Positions 7,834 to 17,853 of a stretch of DNA of 64,000 nucleotides are shown piece by piece. The notes under the pieces are model-generated. The model made no database searches. It was not told where the DNA came from and saw nothing but the letters and a program-made list of their open reading frames with translations. The DNA is from Mesorhizobium loti CJ3sym (GTDB lineage Bacteria > Pseudomonadota > Alphaproteobacteria > Rhizobiales > Rhizobiaceae), in the NCBI RefSeq assembly GCF_000472785.1, contig NZ_AXAL01000001.1:768798-832797 (forward strand), given 5' to 3'. Position 1 is the first letter of the stretch, and each line of letters opens with the position of its first letter. The translations under genes were made by a program, and so were the position numbers.

Positions 7834-9537
7834 CTATTCCGTCTTGGTCGGCGTGGTCGTCGCCTGTTCGCCCATGGCCTTGAGGTCGGCGGCTTCGCCT
7901 TCCTTCGACTTTTCCGGGACCTTGAACACTTGCCCTGGCCAGATGCGGTCAGGGTCGCTGATCTGGTCCTGGTTGGCCAGGTAGATGGTGGAATAGCGCA
8001 CGCCGTGACCATAGACGCGCCGCGAAATCCGCCACAGCGTGTCGTGACGGCGGATGATGACTGCGCCGTCGGAATGTTCGAGCTTGGGTGACACCACCTC
8101 GGGCACATCGCTTGGCGGTGTTGCGGCCGCCACGACGGCCGGAACCTCGGTGGCGGGAGCTGCTGGTGCGGCTGGTGCCGTCTCGGCCGGAGCGGCGGCA
8201 ACGGCTGGAGCCGGCACTGGTACCACGGTGGCCGGCGCGGCTGGAGCCGGCGCGGGCGCAGCCGGAGCAGCAGCGACAACAGCGGGCGCCGATGGCGCTG
8301 GAGCGGCAGGCGCCTCGGCAGCGGCAGGTGCGGATGGTTTCGTTTCAGCCGGTTTTGCTTCGGCAGGCTTCGTCTCTGCAGGTCTGTTGTCGGCGGGCGC
8401 CACGGCGGCGACCGCTTCGCCCGGCTCGCGCTCGAACGGCACGGCGGCGCGGGCTACGACCTTCACGCCGTCGGCATCGAGGCCGTCAACATGGATGGTG
8501 TAGCTGCCGACCGGAATGTCGCGCGTCGCCTCGACCAGGAAATGACCGTCCGGCGATGTCTGCGCATCACCGAGCAGGATGTCATTGGCATAGGCACGCA
8601 CCTTGCGGCCCGGATCGGCAAGGCCGGCGACAAAGATCTTGTTGCCATCGATCTCGACCGCCTCGACGACGATCTTGGGTTCGGCCACCGCCGCGGCGGG
8701 CGGCGTTGCCGGTGCCGTCGGGGCTGGCGCCGCCGCGACGGCGGCTGGCGCTGGTGTCGTTGCAGCCGGCGCCGCTGGTGCCGGAGCGGCTGGCGCCGGG
8801 GCAGCCGGAGCGGCAGCCTGGTCACCAGTGGCCGGAGCGGCTGGTTTGGTCTCAGGCGCCGGAACCGTGAGCAGTTCGGCCGGCTTGCCCGGCTCCTCGA
8901 CCATGGCCAGCACCTGGCCGGCGGCATCCTTGGGAACCGAAACCACGGCGGTCTGCGCGGAGGCGGTCACAACCGTGCCGGCGGTCGCGCGCAGCGCAAT
9001 TGTATAGTCGCCCGGCTTCAGCGGATCGTCGAGCACGATGACAAAGGCACCATCGGGTCCCGCCACTGTCGAACCCAGCACGGTGGTGCCGTTGAGGATC
9101 TCGACCTTGGAATTGGGTGCCGCATTGCCGGCAACCACGATGGAGCCGTTGGCCTCGACGCGCACGACATCGAACGTCGGCGCGATCGGGCCTGATGTGG
9201 CGGGCGCGGTCGGTGCCGCCGCATCGGTCGCGGGTGCGGCCGGTGCTTTGGCTTCGGTTGCTGGTGCAGCCGGCGCTGGAGCCGTCGTTGCCGGGGCGGC
9301 CGGGGCCGTCGCCTGGGGAGCCGTAGCGGGCGCGGCAGGTACTGCCGGCGCCGGCAATCGCCCTTCCGTGCCGGGATCCGCCGGTTTCGGCGCCTCGGGC
9401 GGCGTCAAGGCCGCTATCTGCGCCGGCGGCGTTGGATGAAGATACGGGTCGAGTGCGCCCGATACATAGGCGGCTCCTGCCACCGCGACGGTCCCACCCG
9501 CCGCGAACAGAAACCCCTTCAATGGATTAATTGCCAT
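7834..9537 (-). CDS. Ala/Pro-rich LysM-domain envelope protein with Ig-like repeats
   Basis: A 567-residue protein beginning with a hydrophobic anchor (MAINPLKGFLFAAGGTVAVAG), so probably tethered to the inner membrane and facing the periplasm. Low-complexity Ala/Pro/Lys stretches separate two Ig-like beta domains at about residues 120-200 (VEANGSIVVAGNAAPNSKVE) and 285-365 (VEIDGNKIFVAGLADPGRKV). The C-terminus is a LysM domain, about 493-541 (RRHDTLWRISRRVYGHG, then IWPGQVFKVP), which binds peptidoglycan glycan chains. The layout resembles spacer-and-anchor proteins linking membrane and wall; partners are unknown. The repeats are highly GC-rich and probably vary in length among strains. Confidence 0.85.
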   Translation of the reverse strand: MAINPLKGFLFAAGGTVAVAGAAYVSGALDPYLHPTPPAQIAALTPPEAPKPADPGTEGRLPAPAVPAAPATAPQATAPAAPATTAPAPAAPATEAKAPAAPATDAAAPTAPATSGPIAPTFDVVRVEANGSIVVAGNAAPNSKVEILNGTTVLGSTVAGPDGAFVIVLDDPLKPGDYTIALRATAGTVVTASAQTAVVSVPKDAAGQVLAMVEEPGKPAELLTVPAPETKPAAPATGDQAAAPAAPAPAAPAPAAPAATTPAPAAVAAAPAPTAPATPPAAAVAEPKIVVEAVEIDGNKIFVAGLADPGRKVRAYANDILLGDAQTSPDGHFLVEATRDIPVGSYTIHVDGLDADGVKVVARAAVPFEREPGEAVAAVAPADNRPAETKPAEAKPAETKPSAPAAAEAPAAPAPSAPAVVAAAPAAPAPAPAAPATVVPVPAPAVAAAPAETAPAAPAAPATEVPAVVAAATPPSDVPEVVSPKLEHSDGAVIIRRHDTLWRISRRVYGHGVRYSTIYLANQDQISDPDRIWPGQVFKVPEKSKEGEAADLKAMGEQATTTPTKTE

Positions 9538-9632
9538 ATTCCCACCCCTTAGCCACCTAATGCCGGTCTAGCGTGTTTTGCCAAAGCCGACAAGAAAAAG
9601 CCCGGCTTGTTAACCCCTTGGGCTTGACCTCG

Positions 9633-9661
9633 GTCGTGAACTCATAAATCTGGTTCACGAC
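9633..9661. promoter_or_regulatory. 9-base inverted repeat between divergent lysM and LOG genes
   Basis: GTCGTGAAC-N11-GTTCACGAC, perfect arms, in the 157-base space between two divergent starts, 33 bases before the LOG ATG. The 29-base span and short arms fit a dimeric repressor or activator site better than a terminator; there is no T tract. Confidence 0.5.
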
Positions 9662-9694
9662 CCTTAACTGCTAACCTCATTATCGATCAGTTGC

Positions 9695-10306
9695 ATGAAC
9701 ACGATTCGATCCGTCTGCGTCTATTGCGGCTCGTCACCGGGCCGCGATGAAATCTATGTAAAGGCCGGACATCTGCTTGGGCGCTCGATTGCCAAAGCAG
9801 GCCTGCGGCTGGTCTATGGCGGCGGCACCAAAGGCATCATGGGCGCCGTCGCCGAAGGCACACTCAAGGCCGGCGGCAAGGTCACCGGCATCATTCCCCG
9901 CTTCCTGATCAACAAGGAAGCAACAGAAACCGCGCTTGACCGGCTCGATGAACTCCTCATCACCGACAACATGCACGAGCGCAAACACAAGATGTTCGAG
10001 AAATCCGACGCCTTTGTGGCGCTGCCTGGCGGCATCGGCACAGTCGAGGAGATCGTCGAGATCATGACCTGGGGCCAACTCGGTCATCACCGCAAGCCGA
10101 TCGTCTTCGGCAATGTCAACGGATTCTGGGACCCGATGCTGTCGTTGCTTGATCACATGGCGGCAGAGGGCTTCATCCACACTGCAAAACGCGTTCAGCC
10201 ACTGGTGATCAACGATCCGGAAGCAATCGTCCCGGCCATCATGGTGGCAGGCGCTTCCGTTGATGCGCCGACCGAAGGCGTGCAGTCGGTAATCGATAAA
10301 ATGTAG
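9695..10306 (+). CDS. LOG-family protein (TIGR00730), putative nucleotide phosphoribohydrolase
   Basis: A 203-residue Rossmann-like protein matching the lysine-decarboxylase-like/LOG family. Members cleave cytokinin riboside 5'-monophosphates or AMP to base and ribose phosphate. The diagnostic PGGIGTVEEIVEIMTW motif and the preceding RKHKMFEKSDAFVALPGG are intact; it begins MNTIRSVCVYCGSSPGRDE and has YGGGTKGIMGAVAEG in the first third. It stands alone on the plus strand, followed at once by the octanucleotide array. Confidence 0.9.
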   Translation: MNTIRSVCVYCGSSPGRDEIYVKAGHLLGRSIAKAGLRLVYGGGTKGIMGAVAEGTLKAGGKVTGIIPRFLINKEATETALDRLDELLITDNMHERKHKMFEKSDAFVALPGGIGTVEEIVEIMTWGQLGHHRKPIVFGNVNGFWDPMLSLLDHMAAEGFIHTAKRVQPLVINDPEAIVPAIMVAGASVDAPTEGVQSVIDKM

Positions 10307-10319
10307 GGAATAGGGCTTG

Positions 10320-10426
10320 CCTACTGCCCTACTGCCCTACTGCCCTACTGCCCTACTGCCCTACTGCCCTACTGCCCTACTGCCCTACCGCCCTACCGCC
10401 CTACTGCCCTACTGCCCTACTGCCCT
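10320..10426. repeat. octanucleotide tandem repeat, 13 units
   Basis: Thirteen head-to-tail copies of ACTGCCCT (10323-10426) plus a partial unit at the left. Units 9 and 10 (10387-10402) share one T-to-C change (ACCGCCCT), so part of the array has duplicated with the variant. It fills the gap between the convergent LOG and LysR genes and runs into the last codons of the latter. Confidence 0.95.
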
Positions 10427-11293
10427 CCGCAAATCCCCGATCACCGCCCGCCGATCCTGCCGCCGCCAGGCCAGATGAATCGAAACCGTGCGGTCGAACC
10501 ATGGCAGGTCGCGAAACACGATCCGCGGCGGAGCGGCGGCACGCAGGCTGGATTGCACCGTTGCCAGGCCAAGGCCGGCGCTGACCAGGCCGAGCGAAGT
10601 CAGCGGATCGGCTGTTTCATAGGCGATGTCGGGCAGAAAGCCGGCCTTGGCGCAAGCGGCAAGGAATTGGCCGCGATTGGTGTCGTCAGGCTGGCGCACC
10701 ACGGTGATCCAGGTGCGGCCATCGAGGTGCCCCGGCCCGATGTCTGACATCTCGACAAGCGGATCATCTTCGGGGATCGCCAGCACCAGCGGCTCGCGCC
10801 GCACCAACATGCTTTCGATGTCCGGATCGTCGGCTGGGGCCGGAGCGTAGACGAAGCCGAGATCGAGCACACGCTGCCGCAAATCCTCGAACTGCGCCGC
10901 CGTGCGACTGCTCCTGAGCTGAAGATGGAAATCGGGCCGCTCGCGGCGAAATTGCCTGAGCATGTCCGCAACCAGCCCGGCATGCACGGCGCCTTCGACA
11001 TAGCCAATGGCGAGACGGCCGAGCGCGCCGCTAGCCAGGTTGCGACCGAACTCCTCCACACGTCGCGCATTGGCGAGCAGCGCTCGGGCTTCGCTGAGGA
11101 AGGCGCGCCCCTCGGCATTGAGATGAACCCGTTGCTTGGTCCGTTCGAACAGGGCGACACCCAGTTGCTCCTCAAGCTGCATGATCTGCCGGCTGAGCGG
11201 CGATTGCGAGATATGCAGGATTTCGGCGGCGCGGCCGACATTGCCGGTTTCGGCGACGGTGACGAAATATCTGATCTGGCGCAGGTCGAACAT
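10409..11293 (-). CDS. LysR-family transcriptional regulator, 3' end built from tandem repeat
   Basis: A 294-residue LysR protein: MFDLRQIRYFVTVAETGNVG followed by AAEILHISQSPLSRQIMQLE gives the N-terminal helix-turn-helix, and the effector domain runs from about residue 90 (LGRLAIGYVEGAVHAGLVAD). It looks like the BenM/CatR-type subgroup. The last residues RRAVGQ and the TAG stop come from the octanucleotide array, so the original terminus may have been replaced. It is divergent from a small muconolactone-isomerase-like gene, with a candidate site at 11315-11343. Confidence 0.88.
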   Translation of the reverse strand: MFDLRQIRYFVTVAETGNVGRAAEILHISQSPLSRQIMQLEEQLGVALFERTKQRVHLNAEGRAFLSEARALLANARRVEEFGRNLASGALGRLAIGYVEGAVHAGLVADMLRQFRRERPDFHLQLRSSRTAAQFEDLRQRVLDLGFVYAPAPADDPDIESMLVRREPLVLAIPEDDPLVEMSDIGPGHLDGRTWITVVRQPDDTNRGQFLAACAKAGFLPDIAYETADPLTSLGLVSAGLGLATVQSSLRAAAPPRIVFRDLPWFDRTVSIHLAWRRQDRRAVIGDLRRAVGQ

Positions 11294-11314
11294 TTTTCTC
11301 CGAAGCTCTAAGCC

Positions 11315-11343
11315 CTGATAGGTCTCAACTTTAGCCTAATCAG
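11315..11343. promoter_or_regulatory. imperfect dyad between lysR and YciI-like gene
   Basis: CTGATAGG and CCTAATCAG form an inverted repeat with one bulged base, separated by 12 bases, about 22 bases from the LysR ATG. Its place and spacing suit a LysR-family binding site. Confidence 0.35.
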
Positions 11344-11404
11344 TCTTGGACAGTCTGACCAGCCAAAAGCAATAATCGGCCATCCCAACCCAGAGGAGAC
11401 CGAC

Positions 11405-11695
11405 ATGCAGTTCTTTGCCCTTCTTACCCGCAACACCGCAAAGTTCAGCGATGCTGACTTCGCACCGCTCCTGCCTGGCGAGGCCGAGCAGCGGCGCACG
11501 CTCTATGCCGAAGGCGCTGTGCGCCAGGTCTGGAACCGCGGCGACATTCCGGGCAGCGGCATGATGTTGGAGGCGGCCGACGACGCCGAAGTGCGCGGCC
11601 ATCTCGCCACTTTGCCGCTGATCAAGGCCGGCATGATGGACATCGCCGCGATCGTGCCGCTCAACCCCTATCCGGGCTTTGGGCCGAAGCGCTGA
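11405..11695 (+). CDS. YciI / muconolactone-isomerase-like dimeric barrel protein
   Basis: A 96-residue protein of the ferredoxin-like dimeric barrel superfamily. It reads MQFFALLTRNTAKFSDADFA, an Arg-rich central helix, then MMLEAADDAEVRGHLATLPL and ends AAIVPLNPYPGFGPKR, similar in layout to muconolactone isomerases and YciI-like proteins. No catalytic function can be assigned. GAGGAGA lies just upstream of the ATG. The divergent LysR gene is its probable regulator. Confidence 0.7.
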   Translation: MQFFALLTRNTAKFSDADFAPLLPGEAEQRRTLYAEGAVRQVWNRGDIPGSGMMLEAADDAEVRGHLATLPLIKAGMMDIAAIVPLNPYPGFGPKR

Positions 11696-11713
11696 ATTGC
11701 CTCAATCGCGAGC

Positions 11714-11739
11714 GGTGACGGCGCAGGCGCGCCGTCACC
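11714..11739. terminator. hairpin after YciI-like gene
   Basis: Perfect 10-base stem GGTGACGGCG-N6-CGCCGTCACC starting 19 bases after the stop. There is no T tract, so termination may be weak or Rho-assisted. Confidence 0.5.
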
Positions 11740-11869
11740 ACTCGTACTGGTCGACACAGTGTGATCGACCGTCAAGAAACTGTCACACGAAACCGGCTTC
11801 TCGCATGCTAAAACCTGGCAGTTGAGCCGCTGGCGCGGTTCGTTGCTTGGACCATCTGGAGAAGCGACA

Positions 11870-12868
11870 ATGAATATCGCCCTCCCCGCCGAAGGTACCG
11901 ACCTTTCGCCCTATTTGCCCGATGAACACGGGCTGTTCTTCATCTACCATTTCACCGCCGACGGCTCCCGCACCAAGGACCCCGCGCAGGCGCATTGGAC
12001 CTGGCGCAGCTACCAGATCACCGATCTCCACGCCCGCCAGGAAATCGCTGCCGAGCAGGCTCTGCCGGCGCCGGCGCGCGATGCATTCCTCGCCCCCAGC
12101 CGTGGCTGCCACATCGACTATGAGGACGGCTGGCTCTATGGCGATCTGCCTGATCTCAAGCACGACTTTTCGGAAGCGCGCGGGCTCGTCCATTTCCGCT
12201 TCGCCTTCAACGACACGATGCTGATCGGCGCCCGCAAGCAGCCGCTGGAATCGGTCGACGCCGTCCGCAAGGTGGTGGAAAACGGGTCACGGAAATTCCG
12301 CTCGCCGTCGGACCTGATCGAGGCGGTCATGGGCCAGTCGCTTGACGGCATGGCGACCGAACTCGGCAAACTCGGCGACACGCTCGACGGCATCGAGGAC
12401 CGCGTCGTGCGCGATGCATGGCACAATGAGCGGCAAGCGCTGGTCGAGGCGCGCCGGCAGCTGGTGGTGATCCACCGGCAGATGGCGACGATCACCAACC
12501 TGTTCCGGCATCTCGACCATTCGCATCGCGACGAATTGCCTGACCCGATCAACGACATGGCGGCCCGGCTCTCGCACCGGGCGCAGACGCTCTACCATGA
12601 TGGCGAGCAGCTGCAGGCGCGCACGAGGCTTTTGCAGGACGAGCTGATGGCCAAGCTGACGATGCAGTCGAACCAGTTGCTCTATGTTCTCTCGGTGATG
12701 ACAGCGGTGCTGCTGCCGATGACCATTATCTCCGGCCTGTTCGGCATGAATGTCGGCGGACTGCCGCTGGTCGACACACCAGCGGGCTTCTGGGTGGTGA
12801 CGGCGGTGTCGGTGGTTATCGCTCTGGCCACCTACCTGTTCGTCAGGCGGCTCGGCCGCGGGTTGTAG
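11870..12868 (+). CDS. CorA/ZntB-family divalent metal transporter
   Basis: A 332-residue pentameric channel-type metal transporter of the inner membrane. A long cytoplasmic N-terminal part with charged helices (IEDRVVRDAWHNERQALVEA) precedes two C-terminal membrane segments. The pore signature GMN is present in SGLFGMNVGGLPL; the Val-Gly after it, with the shortened loop, fits the ZntB-like branch rather than classical CorA. GGAGA lies 8 bases before ATG 11870. The 3' end overlaps the convergent rarD stop by 26 bases. Transport direction and metal (zinc is likely) are inferred from family. Confidence 0.87.
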   Translation: MNIALPAEGTDLSPYLPDEHGLFFIYHFTADGSRTKDPAQAHWTWRSYQITDLHARQEIAAEQALPAPARDAFLAPSRGCHIDYEDGWLYGDLPDLKHDFSEARGLVHFRFAFNDTMLIGARKQPLESVDAVRKVVENGSRKFRSPSDLIEAVMGQSLDGMATELGKLGDTLDGIEDRVVRDAWHNERQALVEARRQLVVIHRQMATITNLFRHLDHSHRDELPDPINDMAARLSHRAQTLYHDGEQLQARTRLLQDELMAKLTMQSNQLLYVLSVMTAVLLPMTIISGLFGMNVGGLPLVDTPAGFWVVTAVSVVIALATYLFVRRLGRGL

Positions 12869-13778
12869 CGGCGGCCCGGCGGGCTGTGACCAGCATCGAC
12901 CAGGAATAGATCGCGAGCGCCGCCCAGATGAGGGCAAAGGCGACGGCCTGCGTGGTGCCGAACGGCTCATCAAACACCAGCACGGCGATGAGGAACACCA
13001 TGGTCGGCGCGATGTATTGCATGATGCCGATGGTGGAGAGGCGCAAAAGCTTGGCGCCGAAGGCAAAGAGCAGAAGCGGTATCGATGTGATTGGACCGCA
13101 GCCAATCAGCAGCGCCGTATCGGTGCCGCTGCTTGACACGATGTGGTCCTGTCCGGTCGCGATCAGGTAGACGATGTAACCGAGCGCCGGCACCGATAGC
13201 AGCAAGACTTCCACAAGGAAGCCCTGGCTTGGGCCGATGGGCAGCGTCTTGCGGAAGAAGCCATAGGCGGCGAACGAAAAGGCCAGCGCCAGCGAAACCC
13301 AGGGCAGCTTGCCGCCCTCGATGGTCAGCACAGTCACCGCCACCGCCGCCAACACCACCGCCGCGATCTGCAAACGGTTGAGCCGCTCGCCAAGCAACAG
13401 CGCACCGACCACAACGACCACCAGCGGGTTGATGTAATAGCCGAGCGCGGTCTCGACGGTGCGGTCGACGGCGATCGCCCAGACGTAGATGCCCCAGTTA
13501 ACCGAGATGAGCGCGGCCGTCAGCGCGGCCATGGCGATGGTGCGGGGCGAGCGAATTGCGGCCTTGAAATCCGCTGTGCGGCCGGCCCAGACCAGAACCA
13601 CTGCCGCGATCGGCACGGACCAGACGATGCGGTGAGCAATCACCTCGGCAAGCGGCAAATGAGCCACGGCCTTCATGTAGAAGGGCAGCAATCCCCACAA
13701 GAAATAGGCACCCAGCGCCAGCAGGAAGCCACGGCGGGCTTGTGAATCTGCGTCGAGCGTAATTGCTTCAGTGGCCAT
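12843..13778 (-). CDS. rarD: RarD-type EamA permease
   Basis: A 311-residue inner-membrane protein of the drug/metabolite transporter superfamily with about ten hydrophobic segments in two EamA repeats. It reads RRGFLLALGAYFLWGLLPFY, then MKAVAHLPLAEVIAHRIVWS, and later SVNWGIYVWAIAVDRTVETA and LGYYINPLVVVVVGALLLGE, strongly characteristic of RarD. The substrate is unknown (RarD is linked with chloramphenicol sensitivity in other bacteria). Its last codons overlap the convergent transporter gene. Confidence 0.9.
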   Translation of the reverse strand: MATEAITLDADSQARRGFLLALGAYFLWGLLPFYMKAVAHLPLAEVIAHRIVWSVPIAAVVLVWAGRTADFKAAIRSPRTIAMAALTAALISVNWGIYVWAIAVDRTVETALGYYINPLVVVVVGALLLGERLNRLQIAAVVLAAVAVTVLTIEGGKLPWVSLALAFSFAAYGFFRKTLPIGPSQGFLVEVLLLSVPALGYIVYLIATGQDHIVSSSGTDTALLIGCGPITSIPLLLFAFGAKLLRLSTIGIMQYIAPTMVFLIAVLVFDEPFGTTQAVAFALIWAALAIYSWSMLVTARRAAATTRGRAA

Positions 13779-13861
13779 GGGCCAACGCTATGGCCCAGTA
13801 GTCTTGGCAAGACCATCGCAAAGTTCTGATGGATCAATGGACTTTCGCTGATGGTTCAACC

Positions 13862-15478
13862 TTACTCGGCCGCAACAAGCCCGGCCATCTCGCGGTTCTT
13901 CATTAGCTTGTAGACAATCGAATCCATCAACGCCTGGAACGAAGCGTCGATGATGTTCTCGGACACCCCAACGGTCCACCAGCGCGCGCCTGTGCCGTCA
14001 TGCGATTCGATCAGGACGCGGGTGATCGCCTCGGTGCCGCCATTGAGGATACGCACCTTGAAGTCGGCGAGCTCGAGATCGACGATCTCGCTTTGGTATT
14101 TGCCGAGATCCTTGCGCAGCGCGATGTCAAGCGCGTTGACCGGGCCATGGCCTTCGGCGACCGACATCTTCTCCTCGCCATCGACCAGCACTTTCACGAT
14201 CGCTTCGGACACCGTCTTCAGCTGGCCGTTGGCGTCGAAGCGGCGCTCGACCATGCAGCGAAAGGAGGTGACGTTGAAGAATTCGGGCAGGCCATGCAGC
14301 ATCTTGCGCGCCAAGAGCTCAAAGGAGGCATCGGCGCCCTCATAGGCATAGCCCTCCGCCTCGCGCTCCTTGACGACCGCAATCAACGCGTCAAGCCGGT
14401 GATCGTCCCTGGGCACGTCGATACCGCGCCGCTTCAGCTCGGCAAGGAAATTGGCCTTGCCGCCCTGGTCGGAGACCATGACGCGGCGACGGTTGCCGAC
14501 CGTTTCCGGCGGCACGTGCTCATAAGTCGCCGGTTCCTTGGCCAGCGCGGAGGCATGGATGCCGGCCTTGGTGGCGAAGGCCGAGGCACCAACATAAGGC
14601 GCCTGTGCTTCAGGGGCACGGTTCAGCAATTCGTCGAAAGCGCGGGACAGGCGCGAAATGCCGGTCAGCGCCTCGGCCGAAATGCCCGTTTCAAAACGAT
14701 CGGCGAAAGCCGGCTTCAGCGCCAGCGTCGGGATGATCGAGATCAGATTGGCGTTGCCGCAGCGCTCGCCGATGCCGTTCAGCGTGCCCTGGATCTGGCG
14801 CACGCCGGCCTCGACGGCGGCCAAGGAATTCGCGACAGCCTGGCCGGTATCGTCATGGGCGTGGATGCCCAGATGATCTCCCGGTATGCCTGAGGCGATG
14901 ACCTTGTCGACGATGACGCGGACTTCCGAAGGCTGCGTGCCGCCATTGGTGTCGCACAGCACCACCCAGCGCGCGCCGGCGTCATAAGCGGTCTTGGCGC
15001 AGGCCAGCGCATAGTCGGGATTGGCCTTGAAGCCGTCGAAGAAATGCTCGCAATCGACCATCGCCTCCTTGCCCGAAGCGACAGCCGCTTCGACCGACGC
15101 CTTGATCGAGCCGAGGTTCTCCTCGTTGGTGCAGCCGAGCGCGACGCGGACATGGTAGTCCCAGCTCTTGGCGACGAAGCAGATGACGTCAGACTTCGAT
15201 TGCACGAGGGCGGCAAGGCCTGGATCGTTGGACGCCGACACCCCTGCCCGCTTGGTCATGCCGAAGGCGACGAATTTGGCCCGTGCCGTGCGTTTCTGCT
15301 GAAAGAACGCCGTGTCTGTCGGATTTGCGCCGGGATAGCCGCCCTCGACATAATCCATGCCGAATGCGTCGAGCAGTTTTGCAATCGCGATCTTGTCCTC
15401 GACGGAAAAATCGATGCCCGGCGTCTGCTGGCCATCGCGAAGTGTCGTGTCGAAGAGATAGAGGCGTTGCTTTGTCAT
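13862..15478 (-). CDS. cimA: (R)-citramalate synthase, LeuA/CimA type
   Basis: Condenses pyruvate and acetyl-CoA to citramalate, opening a threonine-independent route to isoleucine. The 538-residue protein has the HMGL-like barrel with LFDTTLRDGQQTPGIDFSVE near the N-terminus, HAHDDTGQAVANSLAAVEAG (metal-binding His pair) and the GERCGNANL motif. The C-terminal LeuA-type regulatory domain begins near residue 400. The lack of an LeuA-style long extension and the DFSVEDKIAIAKLLDAFGMD block point to the TIGR00977 citramalate synthase group. Start at MTKQRLYLF; the 15 extra codons upstream have no support. Confidence 0.88.
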   Translation of the reverse strand: MTKQRLYLFDTTLRDGQQTPGIDFSVEDKIAIAKLLDAFGMDYVEGGYPGANPTDTAFFQQKRTARAKFVAFGMTKRAGVSASNDPGLAALVQSKSDVICFVAKSWDYHVRVALGCTNEENLGSIKASVEAAVASGKEAMVDCEHFFDGFKANPDYALACAKTAYDAGARWVVLCDTNGGTQPSEVRVIVDKVIASGIPGDHLGIHAHDDTGQAVANSLAAVEAGVRQIQGTLNGIGERCGNANLISIIPTLALKPAFADRFETGISAEALTGISRLSRAFDELLNRAPEAQAPYVGASAFATKAGIHASALAKEPATYEHVPPETVGNRRRVMVSDQGGKANFLAELKRRGIDVPRDDHRLDALIAVVKEREAEGYAYEGADASFELLARKMLHGLPEFFNVTSFRCMVERRFDANGQLKTVSEAIVKVLVDGEEKMSVAEGHGPVNALDIALRKDLGKYQSEIVDLELADFKVRILNGGTEAITRVLIESHDGTGARWWTVGVSENIIDASFQALMDSIVYKLMKNREMAGLVAAE

Positions 15479-15524
15479 GTCTGCGCGGGTGCCTGCGCAC
15501 CCTCCTCTGGCCCGGAGGCCCATG

Positions 15525-16953
<1,429 letters not shown>

Positions 16954-16957
<4 letters not shown>

Positions 16958-17445
16958 GTTTTTTTCTCCGACGGCCATTGTTCGGTATCGTGGTCGGGAT
17001 GCTGGTAGGAGACGAGATCGGCAAGGTATGGAGCCGACGACATGTCGGCCATCGTGTCCTCGCCCGGCAGGTCCGGAATGATGTCGACATAGGGCAGTTT
17101 TGCCTCGGTGCCCCACTGCATCGACGGCACGATTTCCCCAGGATTGTCGAAAGCACCGATTGCGAGCCCAATACCATCCGGCGCGGTGAAGGTCAGCGGC
17201 GTGCCGCAATTGGCACAAAAACCACGATCGACATGGCTGGATGAACGGAAATATTTCGGCTCGCCGCGCGTCCAGTCGAGCTTGGCGCCGCGCACCGACA
17301 CCAGCGGCGCGTAGAACGAGCCGAATGCCTTCTGGCACATGCGGCAATGGCAGACCGATGCGTCGCCAAGCGCGCCCTCGACGCGGAAACGGACCGCACC
17401 GCATTGGCAGCCGCCCGTGTAGATCGGCCGGTTGTCGAGGCTCAT
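16954..17445 (-). CDS. GFA family zinc protein, copy 1
   Basis: A 163-residue paralogue of the next gene with the same Cys motifs (GGCQCGAVRF, CHCRMCQK, GFCANCGTPL). Start at ATG 17445 with GGAGGAAGG just upstream; a TTG four codons earlier is less likely because it would sit on the ribosome site. It ends DHDTEQWPSEKKT, and the sister protein ends [14 protein letters not shown], so similarity extends to the C-terminus. Function unknown beyond family membership. Confidence 0.88.
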
Positions 17446-17466
17446 GCCTTCCTCCAAATCCTGGGT

Positions 17467-17853
17467 TCACTCCGGCGCATGGCAGACGGCCTCGACATTG
17501 TTGCCGTCGGGATCGAAGACGAAGGCACCATAGTAATTCGCATGATAGTGCGGGCGCAGACCCGGTCCGCCATTGTCCTTGCCGCCGGCGGCAAGAGCGG
17601 CGGCATGGAAGGCTTCGACTTCGGCACGGCTGCGCGCGGTGAAGGCGACATGCTGATGGGCCTTCTGGCCATCCTTGCCTTCCTGCAGCCAGAACACCGG
17701 CCGATCGCGGCCGTAGCCGCCAACCTTGGCGCCGCCGGTGTATTCCAGCGGCACCATATAGAGCAGCGAGGCGCCAAGCGGCGCCATCGCCTTGTCGTAG
17801 AAAGCCTTCGAAGCGTCGAAATCGGCAACGTCGATGCCGAGATGGTCGATCAT
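17467..17853 (-). CDS. VOC-family (glyoxalase/bleomycin-resistance fold) protein
   Basis: A 128-residue single VOC domain: MIDHLGIDVADFDASKAFYD at the N-terminus, HQHVAFTARSRAEVEAFHAA in the middle and YYGAFVFDPDGNNVEAVCH at the C-terminus, giving the usual His and Glu metal ligands. VOC proteins act in glyoxal detoxification, dioxygenation or antibiotic binding; which applies here is unknown. It overlaps the upstream DUF559 gene by 4 bases and is 21 bases from the GFA pair. Confidence 0.85.
   Translation of the reverse strand: MIDHLGIDVADFDASKAFYDKAMAPLGASLLYMVPLEYTGGAKVGGYGRDRPVFWLQEGKDGQKAHQHVAFTARSRAEVEAFHAAALAAGGKDNGGPGLRPHYHANYYGAFVFDPDGNNVEAVCHAPE

Noticed and set aside
10320..10426. 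CRISPR array or minisatellite coding repeat
   Set aside because: The unit is only 8 bases with no spacers, so it is a simple tandem repeat, not a CRISPR.
13862..15478. 2-isopropylmalate synthase (leuA) as an alternative call for cimA
   Set aside because: Sequence blocks and length fit the citramalate synthase group better; the call remains family-level.
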